In this document: piece by piece, positions 1 through 8,987 of the stretch | Position numbering within the stretch: the stretch's first letter is position 1 | Layout: each line of letters starts with the position of its first letter | Origin: Desulforamulus ruminis DSM 2154 | GTDB taxonomy: Bacteria > Bacillota > Desulfotomaculia > Desulfotomaculales > Desulfotomaculaceae | DNA: 64,000 nucleotides | Direction: 5' to 3' | Assembly: GCF_000215085.1 (NCBI RefSeq) | Contig: NC_015589.1 | Location: 434,001-498,000 of the forward strand | Notes under the pieces: model-generated | What the model saw: the letters and a program-made list of their open reading frames with translations, nothing else | Databases searched by the model: none | Told to the model about the DNA's origin: nothing | Position numbers and translations under genes: made by a program

Positions 1-2041
1 ACATATTGAGTACCCGGGGAATGCCAATAACCCCACGGCGGGCCAGTGGTTCCGCCAAGGGTTTATACTGAAACAGCCGTTGGTATTTATAGGTATAAAG
101 ATTGGGTAGCTTAGCATCGGTTTTCGCCTGGCCAATACCCCGTTCGCAGCGGTTTCCGGCATGATATTCCTGACCGTTGGAAAAGCGCTGGGTGGTAATC
201 AGGCACTGGTTACCGCATAACTGGCAGCGGCGATGGGTGGTATTGGCGGTAAAGGCGTCCAGCTCAGCGGCAGATAACAGAGTGGTTTCCATTCCGGCTT
301 GATACCGCTCCCGGGCGATGAGCGCCGCACCAAATGCGCCCATGAGACCGGCGATATCCGGGCGGACAACCTCTCGCTGGAGGATCTGTTCCAGAGCCCG
401 CAACACGGCGTCATTGTAAAAAGTACCGCCCTGAACGACAATTTTATCGCCCAGTTCGTCGGCACTTTTTAGACGAATCACCTTAAACAAAGCATTTTTT
501 ACAACGGAGATAGAAATCCCGGCGGAAATATCGCTGACATCCACCCCTTCCTTCTGGGCCTGCTTGACTTTGGAGTTCATAAATACCGTGCAGCGGCTGC
601 CTAAATCAACCGGATTTTTGGCTTTTAGACCCAAGCGGGCAAAATCTTTAGCCGTCATATCCAGTGCCTGAGCAAAGTTTTCAATGAAGGAGCCGCAGCC
701 TGCCGAGCATGCTTCATTGAGCATAATGGAATCGATAACGCCGTCCCGCACAAAGAAGCTTTTCATATCCTGTCCGCCAATATCCAGCACAAAGGTAACA
801 CCGGGCAGAAAATGCTTGGCTGCCTTGAGATGGGCCACCGTCTCCACCTCACCAAAATCTACCTGCAGAGCGGCTTTGATGAATTGTTCACCGTAGCCGG
901 TAACGGTGGAACAGACAATCTCTGTTTGCTTATTCAGACGCCGGTGCATTTCTTTCAGGGCCGTAATCACCGTCTCCAGTGGTTTGCCCCGGTTGCTGTC
1001 ATAATAGGAATATAATAAACTGTTATCTTCGGCAATTAACACCAGCTTGGTTGTGGTGGATCCGGCGTCGATGCCTAAATAGGCTTTACCTGTATAGGTT
1101 TTTAGATCCAATCGTTGCACGGTGTTTTGCCCGTGTCGGTCGGCAAACTGTTCATATTCCAGTTGATCAGCAAATAAAGGATCCAACGACTTTTGATTTT
1201 CCTGGCGCAGTTGAACTAAATGGAATGGGGATTTTTCATGCAGAAGTTCATAGGGAACCGGCTCTTCCTGTAAAGTAAGGGCAGCCCCAATGGCCACAAA
1301 ATAGGGTGAGCATTCCGGGCTTAGCACCTGATCCTGCCGGAGACCCAAGGTTTCAATAAAGCGCTTCCGCAGTTCTGAAAGAAAATATAAGGGACCGCCA
1401 AGAAAGGCGACGTTACCGCGAATGGCCCGGCCTTGAGCTAAACTGCTGATGGTTTGGTTGACAACGGCCTGAAAAATAGAGGCGGCAATATCCTCTTTGG
1501 CCACCCCTTCGTTCATCAGGGCCTGAACGTCGGTTTTAGCAAATACGCCGCAGCGGGAAGCGATGGGATAAAGGGTGCGGTAGCTTTTAGCCAGTTCATT
1601 TAAACCTGCGGGATCGGTATCCAATAACGCCGCCATATGATCAATAAAGGCGCCGGTGCCCCCGGCACATACGCCGTTCATCCGCTGTTCCACGGTGTTG
1701 CCCAAATAGGTAATTTTAGCATCTTCCCCACCCAGTTCAATTACAGTGCCTGTATGAGGGATCATATGCTTGACGGCATGAGTGGAAGCGATAACCTCCT
1801 GGACAAAAGGCAAGCCCAGGGACTGGGAGAGGCCAATGCCTGCGGAGCCTGTAAACATAACCGACAACAACTTCTGCCGCAGAACGTGCTGGGCCTTGGC
1901 CGCCACCCTTTGAAAAGCGCCTGCGATATCCGAAAAATGCCGGACATACTGTTGAAATACAATGCTGTCTTGCTCATTAAGGATTACCATTTTTAACGTT
2001 GTTGAGCCGATATCAATACCCACACGCAGCGTTTTATCCAT
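1..2041 (-). CDS. Acyl-CoA dehydratase activase-like protein (BcrA/BadF ATPase + DUF2229), partial
   Basis: About 680 N-terminal residues are visible; the gene runs off the left edge. The start ATG at 2041 follows a GGGGGAGAGG ribosome site. Two tandem ASKHA-type ATPase domains of the BcrA/BadF/BzdG family are seen: the first opens with [11 protein letters not shown] near residue 7, the second with [11 protein letters not shown] near residue 320. Each has the GG-D/E-A-K/M and CxxGTGxF/CSAGCGSF-like glycine and cysteine signatures. The visible end has CQLCGNQC and a further Cys, the start of the DUF2229 region. Full-length relatives are about 1400 residues, so roughly half is outside. The family resembles the ATP-driven activators that inject an electron into 2-hydroxyacyl-CoA dehydratases and benzoyl-CoA reductases, but the substrate of the large fused forms in Firmicutes is unknown. 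No dehydratase subunits are in the window. Family confident, reaction not assigned. Confidence 0.85.
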   Translation of the reverse strand, partial: MDKTLRVGIDIGSTTLKMVILNEQDSIVFQQYVRHFSDIAGAFQRVAAKAQHVLRQKLLSVMFTGSAGIGLSQSLGLPFVQEVIASTHAVKHMIPHTGTVIELGGEDAKITYLGNTVEQRMNGVCAGGTGAFIDHMAALLDTDPAGLNELAKSYRTLYPIASRCGVFAKTDVQALMNEGVAKEDIAASIFQAVVNQTISSLAQGRAIRGNVAFLGGPLYFLSELRKRFIETLGLRQDQVLSPECSPYFVAIGAALTLQEEPVPYELLHEKSPFHLVQLRQENQKSLDPLFADQLEYEQFADRHGQNTVQRLDLKTYTGKAYLGIDAGSTTTKLVLIAEDNSLLYSYYDSNRGKPLETVITALKEMHRRLNKQTEIVCSTVTGYGEQFIKAALQVDFGEVETVAHLKAAKHFLPGVTFVLDIGGQDMKSFFVRDGVIDSIMLNEACSAGCGSFIENFAQALDMTAKDFARLGLKAKNPVDLGSRCTVFMNSKVKQAQKEGVDVSDISAGISISVVKNALFKVIRLKSADELGDKIVVQGGTFYNDAVLRALEQILQREVVRPDIAGLMGAFGAALIARERYQAGMETTLLSAAELDAFTANTTHRRCQLCGNQCLITTQRFSNGQEYHAGNRCERGIGQAKTDAKLPNLYTYKYQRLFQYKPLAEPLARRGVIGIPRVLNM

Positions 2042-2413
2042 TTGCTTCCTCTCCCCCATACTCCATGAATACATAACAACAACGATACATGTTTTAAAAA
2101 GCAAAATTAAACACTGTTTAAATTTATTATATATTTGAAAGTATTTAAAATGCAATGGTTTTTTGATGTGTTTGCCAATCATTTATATAACTCTATGATT
2201 GTTGAGAAGATTCTTTAAGGGCTTGGCGGAATAAGCACTACTCTTAAGGATTAAGCCCGGAGGTTTTAAACGTGATAAAAGCAGGTTCTAAGGAAATATG
2301 TAAAAATTAACCTTTTTTTAAACGGAGGTTAAAGGAAAAACCTTAGAAGTTTAACTTTGATCTAATAAGCTTTAAGAGAACAAATAGTTACCAAATTTTT
2401 GGAGGGGTTGAAA
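2042..2413. other. Divergent intergenic region between activase gene and phoA
   Basis: AT-rich region holding the minus-strand promoter of the activase-like gene and the plus-strand control region of phoA. The right half has the phased TTAA array described separately. A 12-codon reading frame starts at GTG 2271 after GGAGGT, but it is too short to call. Nothing else was recognised. Confidence 0.5.
2307..2356 (+). promoter_or_regulatory. PhoP-box-like array (11-bp phased TTAA hexamers) upstream of phoA
   Basis: TTAACC (2307), TTAAAC (2318) and TTAAAG (2329) are each separated by exactly five bases, and TTAACT (2351) falls in the same 11-bp phase after one poor unit at 2340. This matches the known architecture of Gram-positive PhoP sites (TTAACA-like hexamers, 11-bp period). 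A TAATAA -10 candidate follows at about 2363. Position in front of an alkaline phosphatase supports phosphate-starvation control. The cognate regulator is not identified; the OmpR-type regulator at 55450-56133 is one possibility only. Confidence 0.65.
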
Positions 2414-3907
2414 TTGAATAAATGGTTTAGAAACTGGCAGGCAGCGGTTGCCGTACTGGTGACCATAGCCGTACTGGGGATCTTCATGGCAGGTTCACCT
2501 TCTCGTGGAATCGCTGATTCTGTTAAAGGCGGTGAGTCCTATACTGGAAAAACTCCAAAGTATATCTTTATGTTTGTGGGCGACGGTATGAGTTATCCTC
2601 AGGTTAGTAGTGCAGAGATGTTTCTGGGGCAGCAAGCCATGCCAGGAAAAATTACTCCTAAGCAGCTCAATTTTACCCGGTTTCCTACCCATGGAGCCCT
2701 GATGACCCAAGATTCCTCATCATTTATTCCGGATTCCGCTTCCACAGCGACCTCCCTGGCTTCGGGTCACAAGACTCTTTCCGGTGTAATTAACATGGAT
2801 GAAACAAAAACAAAAGAATACCGTCCTATTACCGAAGATTTAAAAGCAAAAGGCTATAAGATTGGCATCATCACCAGTGTTCCCATCACTCATGCAACCC
2901 CCGCCGCCTTTTACGCCAAGGTTGCCAGCAGGAATGATGCCTATGATATTGGACAGCAGTTGGCAGCCAGTGGATTCGATTTCTTTGGAGGCGGTTCATT
3001 CGATCAGCCCACAGGACCCGAAAAAGATCAGCCGCATATTTTTGAGGTTGTTAAGAACGCCGGTTATAAAGTCGTAAATAACAAGGACGAGATATTGGCT
3101 TTAAACAGCGAGTCCGGCAAAGTAGTGGCCATCAATCCGGAGTTAGATGGAACGGCCATGGACTATGAGATTGACCGCCAAGCGGGGGAACTCTCCCTGG
3201 CCGATTTTGTTCAGAAAGGCATCGATGTATTAGATAATCCCAAGGGATTTTTCATGATGGTCGAAAGTGGGAAAATCGACTGGGCCGGCCATGCTAATGA
3301 CGCAGCCGCCTCCATCCATGATACCATTGCTTTTGGTGATGCAATCCAGAAAGCTTTGGAATTCTATAAGAAACACCCTAATGAAACACTGATTCTGGTT
3401 ACTGCCGACCATGAGTGCGGTGGAATGACCATCGGGTTTGCGAATACCGAGTATGATACCTTTTTTAATAAGCTTCAGCCTGTAACCATGTCCTTTGTGG
3501 ATTTTGGCAAGATTTTTGACCAATACAGGAAAACCGTAACCCGCGATACCGCAAAACTAGAGGATTTACAGGACGAAATTAAAGCCGGATATGGTCTAAC
3601 CATGGCAGATCTGAGTGACTACGAAATTGGCTTGCTGCGGAAAGCTCTGGATTGGTCCATGATTCCAACAGAAGAGAGAAAATACACCGATCAGGAAAAA
3701 ATTCTTTATGGCACTTATGAGCCCTTTACTGTAACCCTCTGCCATATTATAAACAACAAGGCCGGACTCAGCTATACCAGTTATTCCCATACCGGTGTTC
3801 CCGTACCGGTTTATGCCCTGGGTCTGGGTGACGAGTTGTTTGATGGTTTTTATGATAACACAGAAATTTACTACAAGCTGGCTGCCGTTACCAACATTAA
3901 AAACTGA
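2414..3907 (+). CDS. phoA: Alkaline phosphatase, secreted
   Basis: 497-residue PhoA-family metallophosphatase that hydrolyses phosphate monoesters outside the membrane. I chose the TTG at 2414 because GGAGGGG ends six bases upstream; the TTG at 2399 would overlap that site. Residues about 10-27 form a hydrophobic signal or anchor segment. VGDGMS (Asp57) is the first metal-ligand motif, PDSAS holds the nucleophile Ser108, TADHECGGM (Asp332-His333) and SYSHTG (about His459) supply later zinc ligands. It lies behind a PhoP-box-like array, so induction by phosphate limitation is likely. A GC-rich hairpin (about 3952-3981) separates it from the downstream yibE/F frames. No truncation seen. Confidence 0.93.
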   Translation: MNKWFRNWQAAVAVLVTIAVLGIFMAGSPSRGIADSVKGGESYTGKTPKYIFMFVGDGMSYPQVSSAEMFLGQQAMPGKITPKQLNFTRFPTHGALMTQDSSSFIPDSASTATSLASGHKTLSGVINMDETKTKEYRPITEDLKAKGYKIGIITSVPITHATPAAFYAKVASRNDAYDIGQQLAASGFDFFGGGSFDQPTGPEKDQPHIFEVVKNAGYKVVNNKDEILALNSESGKVVAINPELDGTAMDYEIDRQAGELSLADFVQKGIDVLDNPKGFFMMVESGKIDWAGHANDAAASIHDTIAFGDAIQKALEFYKKHPNETLILVTADHECGGMTIGFANTEYDTFFNKLQPVTMSFVDFGKIFDQYRKTVTRDTAKLEDLQDEIKAGYGLTMADLSDYEIGLLRKALDWSMIPTEERKYTDQEKILYGTYEPFTVTLCHIINNKAGLSYTSYSHTGVPVPVYALGLGDELFDGFYDNTEIYYKLAAVTNIKN

Positions 3908-3951
3908 CTTACTTCCAATTAAGAGAAGTTTTATTAAGAGAATTTTATTAT

Positions 3952-3981
3952 TGAGCCTGGGCGGAACCCGCTCAGGTCTCA
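3952..3981 (+). repeat. Intercistronic hairpin between phoA and yibE/F
   Basis: GAGCCTG and CAGGTCTC arms with an inner GCGG/CCGC pairing form an imperfect GC-rich stem. There is no T-run after it, so it may be an mRNA-stabilising or processing structure rather than a terminator. Confidence 0.4.
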
Positions 3982-4009
3982 TTATTGAAAACTGTTGGAG
4001 GTAGGCACA

Positions 4010-4528
4010 TTGTCAGGGAAAACTTCTACAATAGGAAAAATGTTTGAGAACTTATCTAGAGTTTCCATTCGTAATCCATCCAAAGAATTTATTTTTATCC
4101 TGGTTGTGATGATCGTTATTGCATTTCTGGCAGTAATACCTACCGGATTTCCAACCAATGCTTATCCCAACAGCATCCGGGCAGTTTCACGGGTGTTAGA
4201 AGTGAATAATGATAACGTTTTTAGCACCATCGGTTTTGTTTTTCAGGGCGAACAGGTTTGCAAGGTGGAAATATTGGATGGGCCTTTTAAAGGTCGGCAG
4301 GCCTATGCCAGTAATAAATTTTTTGGCCGGCTTGAAGTAGATAAAGTTTTTGTAAAAGGGGATAAGGCCCTGGTGGTGATTGATTACACCGACCAAAAGA
4401 TTCGGCATGTAAATATGATTGATCACTACCGTATTCATCTGGAAGCTTTTTTGGTCGGTATTTTCGGCCTGTTTTTAGTGTTGTTTGCAAGATGGACCGG
4501 CGTAAAAGCATTGGTGTCTTTTTTCTGA
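4010..4528 (+). CDS. YibE/F-like membrane protein, N-terminal part (0 frame)
   Basis: 172 residues from TTG 4010, with GGAGGT at 3997-4002 and 7-base spacing. One N-terminal membrane segment (about residues 25-45), a soluble region, and a second membrane segment at about 145-165, ending GVKALVSFF then TGA. In most YibE/F proteins (about 380-420 residues) this point continues directly into the multi-pass YibE/F core. Here the continuation is in the -1 frame (4492-5268) after a T TTT TTC heptamer. Either the gene is expressed by programmed frameshift, it is a homopolymer sequencing error, or it is a recent frameshift mutation. Function of YibE/F is unknown; the position behind phoA suggests the same transcript. 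Confidence 0.75.
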   Translation: MSGKTSTIGKMFENLSRVSIRNPSKEFIFILVVMIVIAFLAVIPTGFPTNAYPNSIRAVSRVLEVNNDNVFSTIGFVFQGEQVCKVEILDGPFKGRQAYASNKFFGRLEVDKVFVKGDKALVVIDYTDQKIRHVNMIDHYRIHLEAFLVGIFGLFLVLFARWTGVKALVSFF

Positions 4529-5268
4529 CTGTTTTAATGATCTGGAAATTCCTGATTCCCATGATGCTTAAAGGCTGGAATCCAATTATCATTTCCCTGT
4601 TTTTTGTCATTACATCTACTACAACGATACTTTTTCTGGTGGGAGGTCTTAACAGAAAATCAGTTGCTGCTGTCCTGGGATCTCTTTCGGGAACCTTTCT
4701 GACCAGTTTGCTGGCTATTATTTTTGGTAAATACTTTAAAATTCACGGTGCGGTGCTTCCTCATTCCGAAACATTACTTTATGCCGGTTACGCACACTTA
4801 AACCTTACGGATATTTTAATTGCCGTTGTGTTTATCGCCTCCGCAGGGGCGCTAATGGATTTAGCCATTGATATTTCTGCAGCAGTGTACGAGGTGGTCG
4901 AAAAAAATCCTCAAATTAGCAGAGCGGAGGCCATTCAAAGTGGTTTTAATGTTGGCAGGACCGTTATCGGCACCATGACCACCACTTTACTGTTTGCTTA
5001 TACGGGTGGTTATATAGCACTATTAATGATTTTCATGGCTCAAGGGACTCCGGTCATAAACATTCTCAATTTAAAATATATCTCTATGGAGATTATGCAT
5101 ACCATTGTAGGAAGTTTCGGGCTGGTAGCGGTAGCTCCTTTCACGGCAATTATAGCGGGTATACTCTTTACCCAAAAATCTTCTAATAAAAAGCCCGATG
5201 GACAAATAAAGATACAGAATTTAACACCCGCAGTGAAACCAAAGAACCAGACATCGCCGGAGAGTTAA
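4492..5268 (+). CDS. YibE/F-like membrane protein, C-terminal core (-1 frame)
   Basis: Core YibE/F domain with about six to seven membrane segments, including LTVLMIWKFLIPMMLKGWNP right after the frame junction and the conserved ASAGALMDLAIDIS segment. The first nominal ATG at 4492 lies inside the upstream frame and has no ribosome site, so independent initiation is unlikely. The first roughly ten codons up to the slippery site would be an out-of-frame artefact. Best read as the second half of a single product of about 420 residues joined at 4519-4525. C-terminal tail is basic and cytosolic. Family call is good; mechanism of expression is uncertain. Confidence 0.75.
   Translation: MDRRKSIGVFFLTVLMIWKFLIPMMLKGWNPIIISLFFVITSTTTILFLVGGLNRKSVAAVLGSLSGTFLTSLLAIIFGKYFKIHGAVLPHSETLLYAGYAHLNLTDILIAVVFIASAGALMDLAIDISAAVYEVVEKNPQISRAEAIQSGFNVGRTVIGTMTTTLLFAYTGGYIALLMIFMAQGTPVINILNLKYISMEIMHTIVGSFGLVAVAPFTAIIAGILFTQKSSNKKPDGQIKIQNLTPAVKPKNQTSPES
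4519..4525 (+). other. Canonical -1 slippery heptamer T TTT TTC directly before TGA
   Basis: In the 0 frame the codons are TCT TTT TTC TGA (4517-4528), which is an X XXY YYZ arrangement; slipping back one base reads TTT TTT CTG ACT and enters the YibE/F core. No stable stimulatory hairpin is placed 5-9 bases downstream; the only 6-bp stem seen (GATTCC 4554 / GGAATC 4577) is too far. Confidence 0.6.
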
Positions 5269-5723
5269 GTTCGCGAATAATGAGATCATTGGTAGAGTTT
5301 AGCAAGTATTAAAAATTGAGAAACCTGTCTTTTAGATTTGAAAAAGATTCATCTTGATTTTAGGAATATCTGCGTTTATAATTAGTTAGACTTAAAGAAA
5401 GGGACGGTATGACGAACATGCGCTATTAATCCTTTTTAGAGACTTAAGAGACATCACGGACATCACTTTGTCAGGTTGCTTTGGGCGAAGGAATGGTGAT
5501 GTACTAAACTAAGCTCTGGAGAGGATGGGGATAAAGTGCGTGTTTTTTTGCGTCCTTTTTCACTGTCTGCACATTCTCTCCAGGGGCATTACAGGAGGGA
5601 TTTTTTTGTGTTATTAAATATATACCAGCATGGTTGCAAATTTAGGAATTCCGGAAAAATATAAGAAAGGGAAGATTTTCTGGTAGATTGCTTGTTTACT
5701 ACTATTGGGAAAATCAATAATTT
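5269..5723 (+). promoter_or_regulatory. Structured leader region upstream of MFS gene
   Basis: Contains two direct copies of ACATCAC (5451 and 5460) that can each pair with one GTGATGT (5496-5502), giving mutually exclusive stems. They are followed by a 12-bp stem CTGGAGAGGATG (5516-5527) / CATTCTCTCCAG (5572-5583) with one wobble pair, enclosing a T-rich loop. Then comes AGGAGGG (5593-5599) and an 18-codon frame from GTG 5608 to the stop at 5664. This looks like a cis-regulatory RNA or attenuator with a possible leader peptide. I could not match it to a named riboswitch class. Confidence 0.45.
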
Positions 5724-6965
5724 ATGAGTGAAAAAACAATATCAAATTTAGCTGTTCCAGCTCCATCCACCAGTATTTTTCAGAATCGATTCGTACAAAG
5801 GATTATGCTGTCCGCGGTTCTTCTGCAGACGGGTATATGGGTACGAAATTTTGCCATTCTTTTGTTTGTAATGGATAAAACCAACAATGATCCCTTTGCG
5901 GTTTCCCTTATCTCTGTGGTGGAGTTTGCCCCCATTTTCATATTTTCTTTTATCGGCGGAACCTTTGCGGATCGTTGGCGGCCCAAAAACACCATGGTCT
6001 GGTGTGATCTGTTAAGTGCGTTATCGGTGTTTGTGGTTCTGTTAACCATTATTTTTGGCAAATGGCAGGCCGTGTTCTTTGTTACTTTGCTATCGGCTAT
6101 TTTCTCGCAGTTTTCACAGCCTTCGGCGATGAAGCTGTTTAAACGGCACCTTTCCGCGGACCAATTGCAGACCGGAATGGCCATGTTTCAAACCATTATG
6201 GCCATTTTTATGATTATTGGACCGGTGCTGGGAACCTTTGTTTACCAGACCTTTGGCATTCATTTTGCCATTGGTGTAATGGGATTGATGTTTCTGCTGT
6301 CGGCCGGGGCCTTGTTCTTCCTGCCCCCGGACCAAACAACCGAAAAGGAGGAGCAAACCACCGATGTCTGGCAGGAGATGTTGGCCGGCTTCCGGTATGT
6401 TTGGTCAAACAAAGTTTTAAAAACGGTAGGAGGAACCTTCGTTATCAGCGGCCTGGCAGTAGGAGTCATTCAGCCCCTCAGTATCTTTATCGTGCTGGAA
6501 CGATTGGGCCTGCCCAAGGAAAACGTTCAGTGGCTTTTGATGGCCAACGGAGCGGCTATGCTTATTGGCGGGGGCATGGTGATGAAGCTTGCCGGCAAGA
6601 TGAGTCCCCAAAAACTGTTGGCCATCGGCTTTTTTGCCAGCGCCCTTTCCGTGGGGGGAATCGGCCTGTCCACAGAATTTATCCTGACAGTGGCTTTTGA
6701 ATTCCTTAACGGACTCTTTTTCCCCTGTATTTATACCGGCATCAATACACTGATTTTACAGACCTCGGAAGAGGCCTTTATCGGCCGGGTGAACGGGGTG
6801 TTAAGCCCGTTGTTTATGGGAGCCATGGTCATCATGATGAGTTTGGCAGGGTGGTTGAAATCACAGTTTTCACTGTTGATCATCTTTGAAACGGCAGCCT
6901 TGCTGTTTCTGGTGGGGATGTTGCTATTGGTGCCGATTTTTAATGCAAGCACCGTCAGAAAATAA
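5724..6965 (+). CDS. MFS transporter (MFS_3/EntS-like drug or metabolite exporter)
   Basis: 413 residues with twelve predicted membrane segments. The loop after segment 2 has FADRWRPKNTM, the MFS signature between helices 2 and 3. The broader sequence resembles the EntS/MFS_3 group of antibiotic or siderophore exporters. Start ATG 5724 has only a weak GGGAAAA site. The stop is 18 bases before the small membrane protein gene, so they are probably co-transcribed. The long structured leader suggests ligand- or translation-coupled control. Substrate cannot be stated. Confidence 0.8.
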   Translation: MSEKTISNLAVPAPSTSIFQNRFVQRIMLSAVLLQTGIWVRNFAILLFVMDKTNNDPFAVSLISVVEFAPIFIFSFIGGTFADRWRPKNTMVWCDLLSALSVFVVLLTIIFGKWQAVFFVTLLSAIFSQFSQPSAMKLFKRHLSADQLQTGMAMFQTIMAIFMIIGPVLGTFVYQTFGIHFAIGVMGLMFLLSAGALFFLPPDQTTEKEEQTTDVWQEMLAGFRYVWSNKVLKTVGGTFVISGLAVGVIQPLSIFIVLERLGLPKENVQWLLMANGAAMLIGGGMVMKLAGKMSPQKLLAIGFFASALSVGGIGLSTEFILTVAFEFLNGLFFPCIYTGINTLILQTSEEAFIGRVNGVLSPLFMGAMVIMMSLAGWLKSQFSLLIIFETAALLFLVGMLLLVPIFNASTVRK

Positions 6966-6983
6966 AAGGATGAGGGTGGACGA

Positions 6984-7451
6984 ATGGAAGATTCTAAAGG
7001 AACGCTGCCGGGTGGAAAGAAACGGAGTAAAGGGCAAGGGGTGTTGCTTTACCTGGAATCTTCCCTCAACGGTGTGATTTTATTATGGCTGGCGGACCTG
7101 CTGCTGGGACACCTGCCAAAGATGTTACAATATAAAACCATGCTGCTGCCTTATCCGGTAACCGCGGACCTCTTAGCAGAAGCACTGCTGATCATTCTGT
7201 TGGCCATCGGTATTACTTACTACATTAGAAAAAATCGTTCGGTACTGTCCACCGGAAAAAACTCGTCCAGAAAAATGTGGATATGGTTGGGAATGATCAT
7301 GGGAGTTCTTTTGCTATCACTGATTCCGGTGACAAATGATCTTGCTGCTTATATCCTATTTACCGCGAAAATCCACCATATAGCAGGCGGGCTGGCAGCC
7401 ATGATGATCCTGGTGTGGGCAATGCAGATTCTGACTAACAGGCATTCCTAA
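6984..7451 (+). CDS. Small membrane protein, unknown
   Basis: 155 residues, four hydrophobic segments (about residues 25-45, 62-82, 95-117, 125-148), a basic N-terminus and a short loop rich in Lys/Ser. GAGGGTGG precedes ATG 6984. I do not recognise a family. It follows the MFS exporter by 18 bases, so an accessory membrane role is possible but is only inferred from position. Confidence 0.6.
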   Translation: MEDSKGTLPGGKKRSKGQGVLLYLESSLNGVILLWLADLLLGHLPKMLQYKTMLLPYPVTADLLAEALLIILLAIGITYYIRKNRSVLSTGKNSSRKMWIWLGMIMGVLLLSLIPVTNDLAAYILFTAKIHHIAGGLAAMMILVWAMQILTNRHS

Positions 7452-7559
7452 GCTTGTGCATAAATCTTTGTCACCCAAACAAAGGAATGTGACAAAATTG
7501 CTTTTTAAAAGCAGACAAAGAACCGGCAGATAACACACCGAACCACCGGGCTTAATAGA

Positions 7560-7663
7560 AATAGAACACGGATTATACAGATTTCTACGGATTTACACGG
7601 ATTAAATATTTTTAAATTAAAATCCGTGTAAATCCGTATCATCCATTAAATCCGTGTTCTATT
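7560..7663. repeat. Dispersed palindromic element, copy 1
   Basis: 104 bp with inverted ends AATAGAACACGG and CCGTGTTCTATT and internal alternating CGGATT/AATCCG blocks. Same design as copies at 12095, 51519, 52604, 53875 and 62255. Lies between the small membrane protein and tusA, both of which end toward it, and may act as a bidirectional structure. Confidence 0.85.
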
Positions 7664-7708
7664 ATCTTTTATTTTTGAAATGCATTAAGTATTGCGGGAT
7701 TTTTTACA

Positions 7709-7924
7709 TCAGCTTCTTTGTAAGGTCAAGACAAAATCGCTGTCCTGTTCCCCCAGCAAAACCCCGCAGCCTAAACTCTCCGCCATCCGGGTCACATTTT
7801 CCACAGCCACTTTGTTATCCACCAGCACCGCAACCTCTTGAACGTCCCCATCCTGCAGAACCTGTCTGGTCAGGAGCACCGGTTCAGGACAAGAGAGTCC
7901 CCTGGCATCCACAACTCTTTTCAT
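7709..7924 (-). CDS. tusA: TusA/SirA-like sulfur or selenium carrier
   Basis: 71 residues, TusA fold with the sulfur-carrying Cys12 in GLSCPEPV. The start ATG at 7924 overlaps the last 41 bases of yedE, so translation is probably coupled. In many Firmicutes this protein is the N-terminal half of YedF (TusA plus a DsrE-like half, about 200 residues); here only the TusA part exists. YedE-YedF pairs are linked by genome co-occurrence to selenium metabolism, while TusA-YeeE pairs are linked to thiosulfate, so the cargo is not certain. Confidence 0.85.
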   Translation of the reverse strand: MKRVVDARGLSCPEPVLLTRQVLQDGDVQEVAVLVDNKVAVENVTRMAESLGCGVLLGEQDSDFVLTLQRS

Positions 7925-8987
7925 TTTTTACTTCACCCCCAAGCTTAAATTTACAGACTACTAGGCCAATGCCCAGGGTAAAGAGAAGACCGAGAAGAAC
8001 GGCAACCTGTCCCCCCGGAGGAACGCCCGTAGGGCTTGCGGCCAGACCGAAGTTGTGTGCAAAGGCTGCTCCGGCAATTAAACCAAGTACTGTGATAACC
8101 GCATCCGTATTGCCTTCAGAGGCGGCCACCAACTGCCGCAGAGGGCACCCGCCTAAAAGAACGGCGGTTAAACCCGCCAGCAGCATGCCCATAAAATTCC
8201 ACAGGCCGTCCGTATGAGCCAGAGGCTGCCCGGCAAAGCCAAGTTTAAAGCTTCCCACCAGCAGATTGCCCAACAGGGCAGCAACGAAAACCGCTAAAAA
8301 ACCATACAATAAATGATAGTCTTTAAAGAAGATGGCGTCCCGAATGCCGCCGGCCATACAAAGTCTGGAACGCTGGGCCAATACCCCGATGATTACGCCG
8401 GCTCCCAGGGACAGGAACAAGGGTGCATGCAGGGAACCGGGACCGGTTTCACTGGCCAAAATGAAAGGGGGAGCAATGAGTGCTGCGGCCAACAAGCCAA
8501 GCATAAAGAGAGGAAAAACAGAGCCGTTGGCTGACGATACTTTCGCTGCCCGGCCCAAAGAAAAGCCTTTCTTGAGAAACTGAGTACCTAAAATAATGCC
8601 GGCGACCAGGCCCACCAAGCCCACACCGGCGTTCAAATCACCACCGGCCAGGCGTAAAACGGTGCGTACAGGGCAGCCAAGAAATACCAGCATACCGATC
8701 ATGCCCACAAAACCCAAGGCAAATCGTAGCAGAGGGCTGGAGCCGCCGGTGGTTCGGAATTCCCTGGTGAGCAGGGCGGTAAGGGTAGCCCCCAGGCTAA
8801 GGCCAATAATTTCCGGCCGCAGGTACTGAGCAACCGGCGCCCGGTGTAGCCCCAGAGCACCGGTGATATCCCTTAGCATGCAGGCAATACAAACGCCGTA
8901 ATTCCCCGGATTGCCCATTAAAACAAGAAAAACGGCCAACGCCCCCAGGGTTAGTCCGCTTAAAATGATTAAAGCGTGTTTTTGCAT
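7884..8987 (-). CDS. yedE: YedE/YeeE-family membrane transporter (selenium or sulfur)
   Basis: 367 residues, about ten membrane segments. The ATG at 8987 follows GGAGGAGATTCCA-type spacing; the in-frame extension to 9119 is leader sequence. Conserved paired cysteine motifs of YedE are visible: CIACMLRD, GCPVRTVLRLAGGD, RSRLCMAGGIRD and GGCPLRQLVAASEGN, which form the transport path in YeeE-type proteins. Coupled to the TusA gene downstream, which would receive the imported sulfur or selenium species. Selenium is the usual assignment of this subfamily but is not proven here. Confidence 0.85.
   Translation of the reverse strand: MQKHALIILSGLTLGALAVFLVLMGNPGNYGVCIACMLRDITGALGLHRAPVAQYLRPEIIGLSLGATLTALLTREFRTTGGSSPLLRFALGFVGMIGMLVFLGCPVRTVLRLAGGDLNAGVGLVGLVAGIILGTQFLKKGFSLGRAAKVSSANGSVFPLFMLGLLAAALIAPPFILASETGPGSLHAPLFLSLGAGVIIGVLAQRSRLCMAGGIRDAIFFKDYHLLYGFLAVFVAALLGNLLVGSFKLGFAGQPLAHTDGLWNFMGMLLAGLTAVLLGGCPLRQLVAASEGNTDAVITVLGLIAGAAFAHNFGLAASPTGVPPGGQVAVLLGLLFTLGIGLVVCKFKLGGEVKNEKSCGCQGTLLS

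Noticed and set aside
199-1996. Several plus- and minus-strand open frames over the activase gene
   Set aside because: They overlap a continuous minus-strand frame with clear BcrA/BadF motifs; they are shadows.
7654-8217. 187-codon plus-strand frame rich in Pro/Arg
   Set aside because: Covers tusA and the end of yedE in the opposite sense; no ribosome site and no family features.
8313-8829. Plus-strand frames across yedE
   Set aside because: Opposite strand of a well-supported membrane protein; composition is the mirror of yedE motifs.
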